Source of the DNA: Paramecium sonneborni
Lineage: Eukaryota > Ciliophora > Oligohymenophorea > Peniculida > Parameciidae
NCBI GenBank assembly: GCA_905182985.1
Contig: CAJJDN010000091.1
Span: 203,085 to 267,084 of the forward strand
Reading direction: 5' to 3'
DNA length: 64,000 nucleotides
Below, in pieces: positions 46,763 through 59,042 of this stretch (its first letter is position 1; each line of letters begins with the position of its first letter). Made by a program: the position numbers and the translations under genes. The notes under the pieces were generated by a model. It made no database searches, had not been told where the DNA came from, and saw only the letters and a list, made by a program, of their open reading frames with translations.

Positions 46763-47125
46763 TCAATTTACATTATTTCTATACTTTTTATCATAGATAT
46801 AGAGCCAATTCTCTAATTTATCTACTTCAATTCTATTTGAGCCTGATAACAATCTAAAAGCCTCCAAAACTTCTCTTTACTCTTATTGTTAATCATTCAT
46901 AAACACTTTATATAATTTTTCATATTAAATATCTTGTTCTCCTTCTGGATTGGCTAACTCATTTAATGCTTCAATCTCTTCATTAGTTGCATCAATATTC
47001 AAAAAGTATAACAATTCCTTAATTTACATATCTGAAGTCATTGGCTTCTTTTTTCTCATTTTTTCAACCCATGCAAAAGCTCCTTATAATTATGAGAATA
47101 TTTATTCTGTTTACTTATTTATCAT
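46763..47125 (-). CDS. Degenerate EF-hand (calmodulin-like) protein
   Basis: One frame of 120 aa. The helix-loop-helix spacing (EQIFSQLQGAFAWVEKM, DMQIKELLYFLNIDATNEEI, QREVLEAFRLLSGSN, then EVDKLENWL) resembles calmodulin or light-chain lobes. The calcium-ligand loops lack the usual DxDxDG pattern, so calcium binding is unlikely. It starts 23 bp downstream of the MORN gene stop on the same strand and in the same frame. A 42-nt GT-AG interval could even fuse the two; I favour separate genes. Confidence 0.7.
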
Positions 47126-47148
47126 TAAAAATTATATTATATTATATT

Positions 47149-49089
47149 TCAACCTTCTTCTTCATTATAATCATTTCCTTCATCTCCAAATCCTTCCTAT
47201 ATATCTTCTTCTATTTAACCATCATTATTTTCCTTCTTATCCTATTATTTTTGGTCCTCCTTTTTTTTCACCTCTTATCCACTATTCTTCTCCATAGCTT
47301 ATTTAAAAGCATCTGGAAGTTCTGTTAGACACTTTCCTTAATTATATTCCACTTCTAAATCTTCCTTTGTTTCTAATATTGTTAATTTTCCCTTCCCATG
47401 CATTCTATTTTATTTAAATGCTCCTGTATATACTATCTTATAATTTGCAAATGTTAATCTACCTTCCTAACAAGCTAACCTATTTAAATTTAATACATTT
47501 CAATCCATTTTCAAAATCGCCCTCGTATTCACTACCATCAGAATATATTATCCTCCCCTTTTTAATTCTATCGTTTTCAAAATCACCTTCAAATTATTAA
47601 TTTTTGTAAATCAAAATTCCTTTGATTCTTTTATAATCTTATATAATTCCTTAAAACACATGTTTTGGACCATAAGTAAATTTACCTTCTACTGGTTAAT
47701 TATTTTTAAATTCTCCTTCAAATTCTATTTTATTTTTATAGAATTCTTAACCCTCTAATTTATTTCCCATTTTTAGAGTTCCTTAAAAATAAACTTACTA
47801 TTTTTTTTTAGGTAAATGTTTTTAATATGTTAATACATTAAGTAAAAGACCTTCTCCATTAGGTTTAAATTATTTATCATCGAATTCTCCCCAAAAAATA
47901 TATTTATTTAACTCAGCTATAGCTTTCTGATACTTTTAAACAACAACTAAATTCTAAAATTTATAAATGATGTTATTATTTTATTTAATCTCAATAGTAC
48001 CATCATCTGTCAAATTTCCATTTTAAAACATTCCATAATGATATTCATTTCCAAATTTAGCTTATCCATAACCTTCAGGTACAATTTTCATTCCATCTAA
48101 TTTCCCAAATCCTACATAATGTTATTCTACATCTATTGGTTCTTAGAAAAACGGATTCTCCACTTTAAGAGGATTCTCAGGATGACATATAAGTAATGAA
48201 AATATAGATCTTTTCTATTAATCCAAAGATAAAATCTAGGATAAAAAATGGATAATTTTAGAAATATCAGTATCAAATGGTTTTTCTATTTTAGATAATG
48301 AAATAAATTATTTCTTCAATTTCAATTTATCTTAATCTTGATGTTTCTCCCTAAACATTTTTAAAACCTCTTATAATAATTTGGACTTCAATTATCCATC
48401 TTCAAAAAAGAACTCTGCTGAATTTATTTTTGTAATAGCACACAAAACAACCAATCCAGCTTAAAATGAATATGTGTATATCATATTTAATGCAGTTTTC
48501 TCTTTATTAAAACTATCAGTGATGGGAGTATATGGCCTATGAAATTTAGATCCTTTATATGATATTCCCATATTTGATATAACAAAATTACTATCTTTGA
48601 CATAGATATTCTATGGAGCTAGATCTAAATATTCATAAGTTACACGCCCTATGGATAAATCAAAAATGAACCTGTAATTAAAAGATTTTTACAAAATGTA
48701 ATCAAAAGGTTAGTCGCTTCTTCAGAGTTCAATTATTTGTATTAATCTAATCTCTCACTCAGTTCATCCAATTGATAAAGTACATATAAATCAGATTATT
48801 TATCATTTAACTATTTTTCTGCAATCAAGATTATCCTAGTATTAACATCATTAACACATTAAAGCATTACTCTCTATAATTGGAGTACCTTAGTTCTAAA
48901 AAGATCATGACCTAAGTTTTCATAAACTTATAAAATGTATCTGCCTTATTCTTTCTAATGCTGCATTAAATAGCTGATAGAAGTGATCCCTAAATAGAAA
49001 TCACGTCCTTTTCCAATCACACTCATTTAAGTGTAGTTTTTATGAATGAAACTGGCATCTACAACCAAAGAATCGTATTATTACAACAT
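47149..49089 (-). CDS. Pseudokinase-MORN repeat protein
   Basis: The product is 627 aa with introns 48649-48671 (23 nt) and 47463-47496 (34 nt). Residues about 15-250 are a degenerate kinase fold: GKGRDFYLGITS in place of the glycine loop, YLDLAPQNIYVKDSN in place of HRDxKxxN, and ISNMG in place of DFG. The His, Arg and metal-binding Asp are lost. Residues about 330-560 contain spaced MORN-type units (HYGMFQNGN, FEGEFKNNQ, YEGDFENG, YTGAFKQNRMHGKGKL). MORN repeats often bind membranes or form scaffolds. The acidic C-terminus ends NEEEG. Catalysis is improbable. The second intron is long for this genome. Confidence 0.82.
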
Positions 49090-49118
49090 AAAATTATAAA
49101 TATTAAAATAATATATAA

Positions 49119-50365
49119 TCAACCTTCTTCTCCATCTTCATTATCATACTCACGATTTTTATAAATATCTTCTTTTATTTTTCATCATCATCATTTTCTT
49201 ATTTATCATCTTATTGTAAATTCTTCTAAATTTTTATTTTCTCTTGAATATCTTTTTATGCTTTTTCAAAATCGAGTTTAGCATTACATATTCCATAATT
49301 ATAAACAATTTCTTAAATACAATTTTCCCTAGATTTATCAATAATTGTTCATTCGACAATCAACTTTTGTATTGTGAATACTTATCTTATTTAAAGCATT
49401 CTAAGTTTAAATGTTTCATAAACATCCACAAATTTATGTTATTTTTATATTTTTTATTTATTTAATACTTCTTTTTCATCTTTCAATATTATTTCACAAC
49501 CATTCAATTCATAATTTTCAAATGAACCATTCTAAATATTGTATCTATCTTAGTTTTCTCATCATATAGATTTAGTACACCTAATGTATTTTTTCAGGTT
49601 TAGATATAATATAAGAATTACCATTTCTAAATATGTCCTATGGAGAAATATCTAAAAATTAATTAGAATATCTAGCACCCAAAATAAAATTATTTCATAA
49701 GAATCTTAAGTAAATTTTAGCTTTATCAAATTCAAAACCATTCTTTTATTCTCTTAAACTTTTAGATTTCTGATTAATCTGTCCAAATTCATATACTACC
49801 TGTAAATCATATTACATTTAATGCACTTTTACCCTTGCAATTAAAATTATTCTTGTTGATATAGATTCAAATACACAGTCATTACTCTCTATAATTAAGA
49901 CTTTTGGTTTAAATATCTCTTAATTAAGGTTCTCATAAATTTACTAAAAATGTGAAACCCATCTCCTTTAAAATACATAAGTTAAAATATTATTCTTTTT
50001 CAATCTATAAATGTTTGGACTTATCCCATAAATTAGAACCTTACCTCTACCTAAAACAATATCTTGCTCAAATAAAATCTATCTAAAATTTACCCATATT
50101 TTTTATTATCTTGTTAAAGGACATTATTTCTTTATACATCATTTGTTAAACTTCTTGATCTGTTTTTTCTTTCTTTAAATTAATTTTTACCAGCTCTTTC
50201 TTCATGACTTCACCTTTAAACATTTCCATCATCCCTAATTTTTTATGAATCTAAATCTTTTCTTTCAATAATTATTTAATCTGTATCAGAAATTTATCTT
50301 ACCTTTTTATGTAAATTAACATTTTGAAGATATTGCTATAAGTATCCAAAATAATAATCACGCAT
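49119..50365 (-). pseudogene. Tandem paralogue of the pseudokinase-MORN gene, decayed
   Basis: An N-terminal part (MRDYYFGYLQQYLQN, then a coiled coil) leads into a kinase-like segment. VLGRGKVLIYGISPNIY, VFESISTRIILIARVKVH and FLDISPQDIFRNGN align in order with GKGRDFYLGITS, NTRIILIAEKQL and YLDLAPQNIYVKDS of the neighbour. An in-frame TGA interrupts it near 49700, and further frame changes follow. The MORN region is missing. The end, DNEDGEEG, resembles the neighbour's tail NEEEG. This is a head-to-tail duplication that has lost function. Confidence 0.75.
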
Positions 50366-50410
50366 TAAATAACTATTAATATATATATATTTATAATAAA
50401 CAAACTTTCT

Positions 50411-51508
50411 ATGAGTGAAATAAATTAGTCTTTTAAAATTATAGCTTACTTCGATAATGTGCCTAAAAAATTTACTATCAAAAGGGATAAGACGATCAAA
50501 AAATAAATTTGTAGCTAATTTAATATTAAAGAGTCAAAAATGATTTTTAAAATTAATAATGAAAATTGCGATTTAGAAGATGATTTAGAAAAATATTTTA
50601 AACAAGATTAAAAACATTAAATAGTTGAAATTTTTGATATCAATCAATTAATAGAAAATTATAAAGAAATTTAATCATAAAAATATTCATAAATCTTACA
50701 TTCTACTCAAAAGAGCTATTAGAAAGTAGAAGATTAAAATTAAATAAACGACCAAACCTAGTAAGTGAATAATTAAACTGATTGCGATAAAGATGATAAA
50801 ATAGATTAAAATTATTTAAAGGAAAAAGATAGTTTTATAATAATCGAAAATTAAAAAGTTTAAGAGATGGAATCGTTAATTTTTTTAAAATCAATTATTT
50901 TAGATAAATAATATACTTGTAGAAATTGCTAATAAGAGATATAAGAATGTAAAGTGTAGACTCCTTGTTACCATTTTTTTCATTATGAATGTTTAGATTC
51001 GTTGATTTATAATGCTTTATAATAGTAAGCAACTACTTTATAATGCTTATGTAATTAGAAATTCAATATTCAAATATTAAAGTTGTTTGATGAATAAAAG
51101 TAGAAAACCTATTAGAATCTATTACTATAGAATTAATTGTTGTGTATTTAGAAAAATTACGATAATAAAATAGGAAGATGTATTGATAATGAATAAAGTA
51201 AATTTTGGTTTTTTGTACAAAAGTAAAGCCAAATATTAAAAAAAATCTAATGTTTTGAGTGCATAAAGTAGTGATGATTTATATAAAAATAAATAAATTT
51301 TTGAATATAATTTATATAAATTAAAAAAAAGAACAGCATATTTCTAACCTCAATTTGGATTATCTAATATCTCTTTATTTAGGATGAAAAAAGATATGGA
51401 AAAATTATAAAAATATAAGTCAGTGATAAAGGAATGTTAATTAGAAATAATTTGAAATAGTAACATTAAGCAGAGCCTATGATTGTTTATAAAGAAGATG
51501 AAGAGTGA
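50411..51508 (+). CDS. RING/RBR-like zinc protein, 3' structure uncertain
   Basis: A frame of 287 codons is open from 50411 to a TGA at 51272-51274. Residues about 1-80 are basic and beta-rich, then acidic and Gln-rich. A RING-like site follows: YTCRNCQQEIQECKV, PCYHFFHYECLDSL, LQCLCNQ. Further Cys (RCIDNEQ, QCFECIK) resemble the in-between-RING part of RBR ligases. Reading after 51200 is unclear: a 31-nt intron at 51200-51230 would avoid the stop, and a later plus frame (DEKRYGKIIKIQVSDKGML to a TGA at 51508) may be the true C-terminus. It may be damaged. E3 activity is inference. Confidence 0.6.
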
Positions 51509-51697
51509 AATGCAGATTAAGATGTTTAAGATCTTGATCAAGAGGTAAATAAATAATTTATTATTTATGTTAGTATTAAAATTATTGAATTATTTAATTT
51601 TATAAATTAATAATTAAAAAACAATATTATTTTATGAAAGAATTATCCAATTCTATTATAAGAAAAATAAATATTAGAAAACATTAATTTATTATAT

Positions 51698-52531
51698 ATG
51701 AATAAAATGGAAATTATTAATATACCTTTAGGTGAAGGATCTGTTGGAATTATAAGATAAATAAAAATTGGAGACTAACTATTTGCTATAAAGCAATTCA
51801 AAAAGGGAAAATTTGGATAAAAGGAATATAGCATTCATTCAATATTAAATCATGAAAACATTTTGAGATTTATTGTTGGAAATGAATAGTTTATAGTGTC
51901 AGAATTGATGCTTCCTTATGATCTATTTGAGTTTTTGTAAAGAGCTGGATAAATGTCAGTGAATGCATCAAATTGTATTTTAAAATAATTAGTAAATGCT
52001 TTGAAATATATGCACTAATTAAGAATAGCTCATAGAGATATTAAATTAGAAAATGTATTGGTTGATAAATTTAATTACAAAATCAAATTATGCGATTTCA
52101 ATTTATGTACTAAATTAGACGATGGTAAAGTTCAAAAGTGTATTGGAACAGATGGATATATTGCTCCTGAAATAAATTCTATAGGATCTATTGATGCTCT
52201 AAATTTATAAGAATGTGACATACACTCTTTGGGAGTATTGTATTACATTTTACTTTTTGGATCATTTCCCTTCAAAACTTCTAATTCATCATGTGCTATT
52301 TATAAATTAATATAATAAAATAAATGGGAACAGTTTTGGTTATATTCTTAGAAGAATAAGGCCAAAAAAGTACCTCCTTATTGTTTGGAATTAATAAAGG
52401 GAATGATTGCATAACATCCAAGATTAAGATTTACTTTAGATGAAATACTCGATAGAATTGGAGATATAAATGAAATAGAGTATTTTAATGAAATGCAAGA
52501 TATTCATACAAGGTTAAAATAAAAGATTTGA
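51698..52531 (+). CDS. Serine/threonine protein kinase with DFN motif
   Basis: One exon of 277 aa, a kinase domain only. Visible residues are the glycine loop GEGSVG, K32 in FAIKQF, E43 in helix C, HRDIKLEN (D114, K116, N119), and CDFN (D133) instead of DFG. GYIAPEI replaces APE context and DIHSLGVLYYILLFG is subdomain IX. Only the Gly of DFG is changed, so activity remains possible. The extra-short C-terminus ends with a coiled segment. It is a tandem neighbour of a related kinase at 52729. Substrate unknown. Confidence 0.93.
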
Positions 52532-52728
52532 AGAAAGGCAACATCCTTTTTTTTAAGAATAGACTTTACTTTGGGAAATTTTTATAATGAATTGATTTTT
52601 GAATTATATAAAATATTTATACTTTCTGATAAGATTTATAAAAGAATTTATTTAATCACAATGAAAGTGAATTGAGTTTGATTTTAAAAAATTAAAAATT
52701 AGTTAAACTTTTACTATAAATTTAAGTA

Positions 52729-53556
52729 ATGAAAATATCTTAAGAAATAATTGGTTCTGGATTAACATGTGAGGTTAGAAAGGTGATGATTAATGAGAAA
52801 GAATATGCTATTAAATTATTCAAAGATAATTGTTCTACAGAATGTATAAAAAAAGAAATAAATATACTCTCTCAAATTTAACATTAAAATGTTGTGCATT
52901 TGATAGATGGAAACCCAGAGAAAAGATTCATAATAACAGAGCTTTTAGAGAAGAAGGATCTTTTTGATGTTTTGGCAAAAGGATAGAAACCTTTTTCAAT
53001 AGCTTCTATTAAATACATTATTTTATAATTAACAGCGGCAATTCAATATATACATAAATTGGGTTTTGTGCATAGAGATATGAAATTGGAGAATATTTTA
53101 ATGGATAAGTCATTAAACATAAAGATTTGTGATTTTGGATTCTCTGAACCAATAAAAGGAGGTTTTGCAACAAGATCAATGGGAACTTTAGGATATTTAG
53201 CACCTGAATTATAAAGTTAAGGTCTAATAAATACAGAAGCATTACCTATAGCAGAAGTGTTTTCATTAGGAGTATGTTTATTTTTATTGGCTTTTGCTCA
53301 TCCTCCATTTAGATAAAGTACTAAAGCATGTGCATATTGGAGATTCATTTCTACTAAATAATGGGGTAGATATTGGTAAGCTGTTGATAAATAAAACAAA
53401 TATGACGATGAATTTCGTTCACTTATTTAAGGAATGTTAGAGCCAGATCCTTTAAAAAGAATGACAATTGAATAAGTTTTAGATCACAAATTCTTAATTG
53501 GAGGAAATAAAGAAACCTTCTAATTAGAAGTATGGGAACGAATAAAAATAGAATGA
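52729..53556 (+). CDS. Serine/threonine protein kinase
   Basis: One exon of 275 aa. Glycine loop GSGLTCEV, K29 in YAIKLF, E43, HRDMKLEN (D117, K119, N122), CDFGFSEP (D135), [10 protein letters not shown], then [15 protein letters not shown] where the usual Asp of DxWSxG is Glu-Val. The RMT motif (LKRMTIEQVLDH) is present. All catalytic residues are in place. Length, exon structure and position suggest that it and the gene at 51698 arose by tandem duplication. The closest groups are CAMK-like or ciliate-expanded kinases. Confidence 0.94.
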
Positions 53557-53710
53557 GTAAATTTTGGATGGTTAAAAAAGAAACGTGCATTGTTATACTG
53601 ATTATATATTTATATTCTGTTATTTATAAATCTATTTTAAATTATTTCTAAAAATAGTTTAAACTTATTTTGATTTTATTATATAATTATAATTCATAAT
53701 GTATAATGAA

Positions 53711-54819
53711 TCATTTGTAATTTATTTTATAATAAGATGGATAGTTTTCAGTAATTGTTTCTTCACCATTACCTTTATCTATTGGTTTGAGTAAATATTT
53801 GGCATTGATATCAAATTTAATTTCTTAATCTAATTTACTCAATCCTTAAATAAGTAAGTTATCAATGTTTATATTAATTTTATCAGCCGCTATCTTTGTA
53901 TATCTATTAGATTGAGATTTCAAATAATCTTTACTAGAGAAACTTCGGTAGACAGGTTCATCGTTTAATTGTCTTAATATTGATTATGTTGTTTCATCTT
54001 AATTAATAATACTTGGCTTTCTTATGACTTAATCATTCTATGACATCATAAATAATGGATATCCACTATCATCATCTATTTCCCTAATTAAAAATTATTA
54101 ATTTACAATATCTTCATTGTCTTATCATCATTATTTCTATTTAATGAGTCATTTGTTATACAATATTCTTATCTTCGACGAAATCTATAACAATCCATCA
54201 TTACTGATTTGCTTGGATCTTTATTTGCTTATTTTGTCACTTCTTATAATAAATTATTTTAATCTTTTTCTAATTTTAAATATTCATCTAAAGCTCTTGT
54301 TTCTTTCAACTATATCTATTTCTTTTAGAATGGCATTTTAATTAATTCTTAATCCTCTTTTAAACGAGACTCAAATAAGTGCTTCTCAATTAAATTTACT
54401 TTAGCCAACAACTCTTCCCCTGTAAATACTTATTAAGTTTTTGTTGTATTGTTATTTCTAAATGTATTTGTTGTATTTCCTTTTGCAAAAGTTCTTCTAC
54501 TACTTGATTTTGGATCCTATCCTGTTATTTAGCTTAGTTTCCTTTTGAAAATGTCTGGTTTGCCTACTATTGATCTTATAACTATTTTATTATTTTCTAA
54601 TTTTGGACCAATAGCAGAATCATATTTGCACAATTACACACTTATTGGATCTTTGAAAATGTTCTTAGTCTTTGATTAAATTTAAGCATCTAAAATTTCT
54701 GTCTTAAATTCTGGATGTTTATCAATTGACTTAGCTAACATATAACTTTTCTCTTTCGTTGCATTTAACTTATTCCAATGATTAGTGTATCCTGAAAATA
54801 TACTCTATTAATCTTGCAT
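53711..54819 (-). CDS. Hypothetical protein
   Basis: The product is 361 aa with intron 54084-54106 (23 nt). The N-terminus (MQDQQSIFSGYTNHWNKLNA) is followed by a basic region. An Asn/Thr-rich linker lies near residue 140 (TFAKGNTTNTFRNNNTT). A helical segment (ELLAKVNLIEKHLFESRLKE) and an acidic C-terminus follow. No domain, membrane helix or signal is seen. Coding is supported by the frame continuity across the intron. Confidence 0.8.
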
Positions 54820-54943
54820 TATATTAGATCGATATAATATATATTTATAAATTAACACCTATATATATAAATTTAGTTATGCTTCCTTCATTTAATCTTT
54901 AATTATTCAAAAATATTATAATTCAATTTATATAAAATTATTA

Positions 54944-57574
54944 ATGTAATAAGAATAAGTAGGCATAAAGAATAATGAAAAATAATACACATATGCCTTG
55001 CTTAGTAAAGAATAAGCTGAATAGAGATCTAAAAATGTGGATAATTGTTAATATAATTTGGATTTGGTAGTAGAAGATGACTTAATTAGGGGCATGATTA
55101 TCATTCAATTTACTTGTTATAGTGATTAAATTAAAATTGATTTTTGTGGATAATCAATTACTACTCTTAAAGTTAATAATGATGATTGCAGTTAAGAGTA
55201 TATTGCTAAGAATTGGAAAAAACATTAATTATCTATAAATACCATTAAAGGTGAAAATTGTATAATGATTAATTTCAATGTTAAATTTTCAGAAAATGAA
55301 TTTGGACTAATAAAATATACTTTAAATTCTGCAATTTACATAATTTCTTTATTTTGTCCAAATTATTGTCATTCGGTATAATAATTATAATCATAAAGTG
55401 TTTTCCATGTTTTGATTAACCAGATATTAAGGCTTAAATAAAATTGTAGTTAACCTGTCCTAAAGAATGGCTTGCCATTTCAAACATGAATCCTATTTTA
55501 ATTGAACCTTGCTCTGAAACTTAGAATCAGTGGACTTTTGCTATCACTCCTAAAATTAGTTTATATCTATTTAGTTTAAATATGGGTTAATGGAAATAGA
55601 TATCCAAATCTTTATCCTCGGGAATTTAAATGAATCTCTACTCTGAATCTGAGAAGTTTTCAGCTTGTGTTAGGTATTAAATCAAATATATATATTTATT
55701 AAAGTTAATCAAGACTTATTTAAGAATGTATTGAAGAAGGATTTAAATATTATGAATCATTGTTTGATATACCATTCCCTTTTTAGAAATATGATCTAAT
55801 ATTTTGCACCTTCTACTTCTCAGGAATGGAACATCCTGGAGCTGTACTAATATCTAAAAATAGTATATATAATAAACTTGATTCCAGTCAATTAACCAAA
55901 CTATTCCTTTTATTATTACATGAACTATCTCATATGTGGTTTGGCAATTTGGTTACTATGAAATGGTGGAATGATTTATGGTTGAATGAAGCTTTTGCTG
56001 TATATATCTCTTACGAAGCCTTAGCCTCTGTATCTAAATCTCAATTATTTGATTAACTATAATTTGATGATACTAAAATACATTATCTACTCTACAAATA
56101 AAATGGAGTCAATTTAGATATAAATACAAACTCACATCCAATAGAAATGAAAATTGAAGATGCAAATTAAGGTTTATAAGCCTTTGATTCTATTACTTAC
56201 AATAAAGGTTCAGCTGTGCTTTCTGCTCTTGTTAAATTAATTGGATTTAATAATTTCATAGAAATTGTCTAGTAATATCTGAATAAATATAAATGGACTA
56301 ATGCAACTACTAATGACCTTTTTGATCTAATATAATAAAATTCTAGGACTGTTGATATCGAAAGATGGAAAAGGGAATTTATTTAAGAAAATGGTATCAA
56401 TGTCATCGAAATAATATAACAAGACTAATAATCAATTTTAAAATAAAGTTGTGTAAGTGGAAATGCTATAAGACAACATCTGATAAATGTGTTATTAATT
56501 AAAGAGGATTAAAAGATGGAATAAAAGTCAATTTTGATGACAAAAGATTATCATTATCTCTGTGAGTTAAATGATTATTTGGCTGCAATTCTTAATTATA
56601 ATGATGATGCTTATTGTATTTCAACATTCGATGATAAATCTTTAAGTTATTTGTTACAAAACTTCATTAAATTAGAATTATCAAATCAAATAAGAGTTTC
56701 AATAATTAATAATCTATTTTAAATGACCTACGTATTGGGAACATATAAAGTTAAATATTTCATGGAATTTGTTTTGTAGGCCATGAATCCAAATATTGAT
56801 AGTGAAGTATATTGTCATTCACATAAACTGTTAGGTTCTGAATTTTATGATTGAAAAACTAGAGATACTATTTCTAAATTTAAATGTTGAACAATAAATT
56901 AGTTTTGGTCCAATCATCTTTGATAAACTATTTATACTTTTAGCATAAAATAATTAATTCAAAGAAACAATATTCAAAGAAATAGGAAACTTTGCCTTTT
57001 CAAAAAAACACATCCATAATATCTATCTAATCTTGACAGATACTAGCACTCATAAACGAAATTTATAATTGTTAGGAAGGTTTTTGGATTGTTTATTTTA
57101 TAAAAAACACTTGCTAGATTAGGATTATCTCTTGTAATATGAATAATTTTGGGATACACTTAAACCTTATAATCCAAATTTTGTGATACGATAAAATGCA
57201 GCATAATTTGATTGGATATAAATTTAAGAATATTTTATTTGTTTACTTGAAAATAAAGCAGAATATAATTCAATGGAATATATATTAAGAGGAATTAACA
57301 ATTAATATTCACTTACATATGACTAATATCTTGAAGTTTATCTTTCTAATATTAAATAACTGTGTAGTAGTCTTGATCAACATAAGATTTTATTGTATAA
57401 AATTATATTGTAAATAGGATTCTTAATTAAGGATTCCCAAATTAAGGAGATTATCAAGTCTTATTAAAAATTTTGAATGATTTAGAATAAGAATTTCCAA
57501 ATCTAAAATTTACAATAAACAAGCTTAAATAAAGAACAATTTAAAAATAAAAAATACAATAATGGTTTGATTGA
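54944..57574 (+). CDS. M1 family zinc aminopeptidase
   Basis: The product is 841 aa with introns 55376-55398, 55674-55704, 56807-56834 and 57395-57417. CFPCFDQPDIKA is the conserved M1 N-domain motif. The exopeptidase motif is SGMEHPGA (M277), a variant of GAMEN. The zinc site [11 protein letters not shown] gives H308, E309 and H312, with E331 in LWLNEAFA. The catalytic Tyr lies in [11 protein letters not shown]. An alpha-helical C-domain fills the last 400 residues. The enzyme removes N-terminal residues from peptides. The fourth intron is inferred because the downstream frame ([16 protein letters not shown]) clearly continues past a TGA. Confidence 0.95.
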
Positions 57575-57592
57575 GTAATGATATAAAATAAG

Positions 57593-58991
57593 TCATTATT
57601 TCATTAATTATTATAAGATTAATTTACAATTTTTGTCACTTTTATCAAAATGAAGACTAGGCTCAGTTTTAAATCTCTTTAAAAATGTTTCAGATCTTTA
57701 TTTATTTAATTCTAAAAGATTAAAATAGAAATTACTATCTTTTAAACTCTATAATTGATTCAAAGTTTTTTAAATGGATTCTTATTTTTTTTTTTTATCT
57801 TTTGAAAGACTTTCAATCAATTATTTAAGATGATCTTAACAATTTTCTTTATTTGCCAATAAACTTTCTTTCCTTTTTAGACTTACTTTAGTACTTTAAT
57901 CAACAAAGGACTGTTCTTCAAGCTATAATAGGAATGAGATTATACTATAGTTTCTAATTGCTATTGATAATGAGTGCAAAATGATTGAATTAAATGATCT
58001 AAATATGGAGAATTATCAGGTAATACATCACTAACAATATAAATAGATTTGAGATGATAAAATTAAGATTTTTATTCATTCTTTAAGTATCTTGTTTCTG
58101 ATGCTAATGAAAAGTAGGCCATAGATAATAGTATCAACTTTTCAGTTAAGACTTTTTAACTAAATTCATATAAGATTTCTCCTTTTAAACACACTTCTTC
58201 ATAAGTGAGCAATCTTATATGCATAATGTTACTAACATTGAAAGATATGAGCCATTCATTTTCATTAAGTAGACCAATCATTGATCTTTAGTAGAGTTTA
58301 GAGATAGATTATTTAAGTGATTTATCATTGTGTTAGGAGTTCAATTTCCAACAAAAAATTTAATTTGCAATTTCTTGTAATTTTGGCTATTCATCTGATT
58401 CGATTAATTAACTAGTAATGAATTGTTTGATGAATTTCAACAATTCATCTGATCTCTTGAGTAGGAGATTCTTGAAATCATACTCTTCAAAAATGTATTG
58501 TCCCTTTTAATATTTTCGTGCTTTTTTATTGTTTGTCTACTAACTGCTTTAATATTGGTAACTGATGTCAAAAAGTCTATTGAGTAATTAAATAGTTGAT
58601 TGGGCAACATTAGAAGCCACCTAATGCTAATTCAATTGTGATAATAACCCACAGTATTACAATTATACGACTGCTAGAAGATGCATTCGTTTAATGAGTA
58701 ATACCTAATTGCTTTCCTATTGAATCATTTCTTATAAATTGAATACGGTTCCTTCTAAATATTAGGCAGCCTTGTCTAAATTGCATAAGCTAAAAATAGA
58801 TTGAAATCGAAATACGCTTAATTAACACCAGCAAGATTATAGATGATTGTAACAATAAGATTACGATCGATGATTTTGCCACAATCAGCATTGTATTGTA
58901 ATAGACCAAGGGCTTATTCAAGAATTTCTAAAGCTAGGTGAGAATCAGTTTATGCAAGTGCTTGTTTATTGAGTGTTTCAATTACTTCCAT
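57593..58991 (-). CDS. Hypothetical TPR-like helical protein
   Basis: The product is 449 aa with introns 58790-58815 and 57923-57945. The N-terminal 130 residues have TPR-like helix pairs (HLALEILEQALGLLQYNAD, NLAGVNQALCNLDKAAQYL, ALRTH-type spacing is absent). The middle is helical and Leu-rich, and the last 100 residues form a Lys-rich coiled coil (DHLKQLIESLSKDKKKK). The second intron was required because the frame beyond it is clearly coding to 57593. It ends 18 bp from the convergent aminopeptidase gene. A scaffold role is a guess from helix repeats. Confidence 0.8.
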
Positions 58992-59042
58992 GTTACGTTA
59001 ATTATATATTAAAATTGCAAATTAGCGGGCAACCAGAAAAAA

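Noticed and set aside
46950..47328. Two overlapping plus-strand ORFs rich in Phe, Leu and Ile
   Set aside because: They are antisense to the EF-hand-like gene and the acidic tail of the MORN gene; Glu/Lys codons read backwards give Phe/Leu/Ser.
57462..57476. TGA at 57474-57476 as the end of the M1 aminopeptidase
   Set aside because: A 23-nt intron at 57395-57417 moves the frame into a further clearly coding stretch ending at 57574; total length then remains divisible by three.
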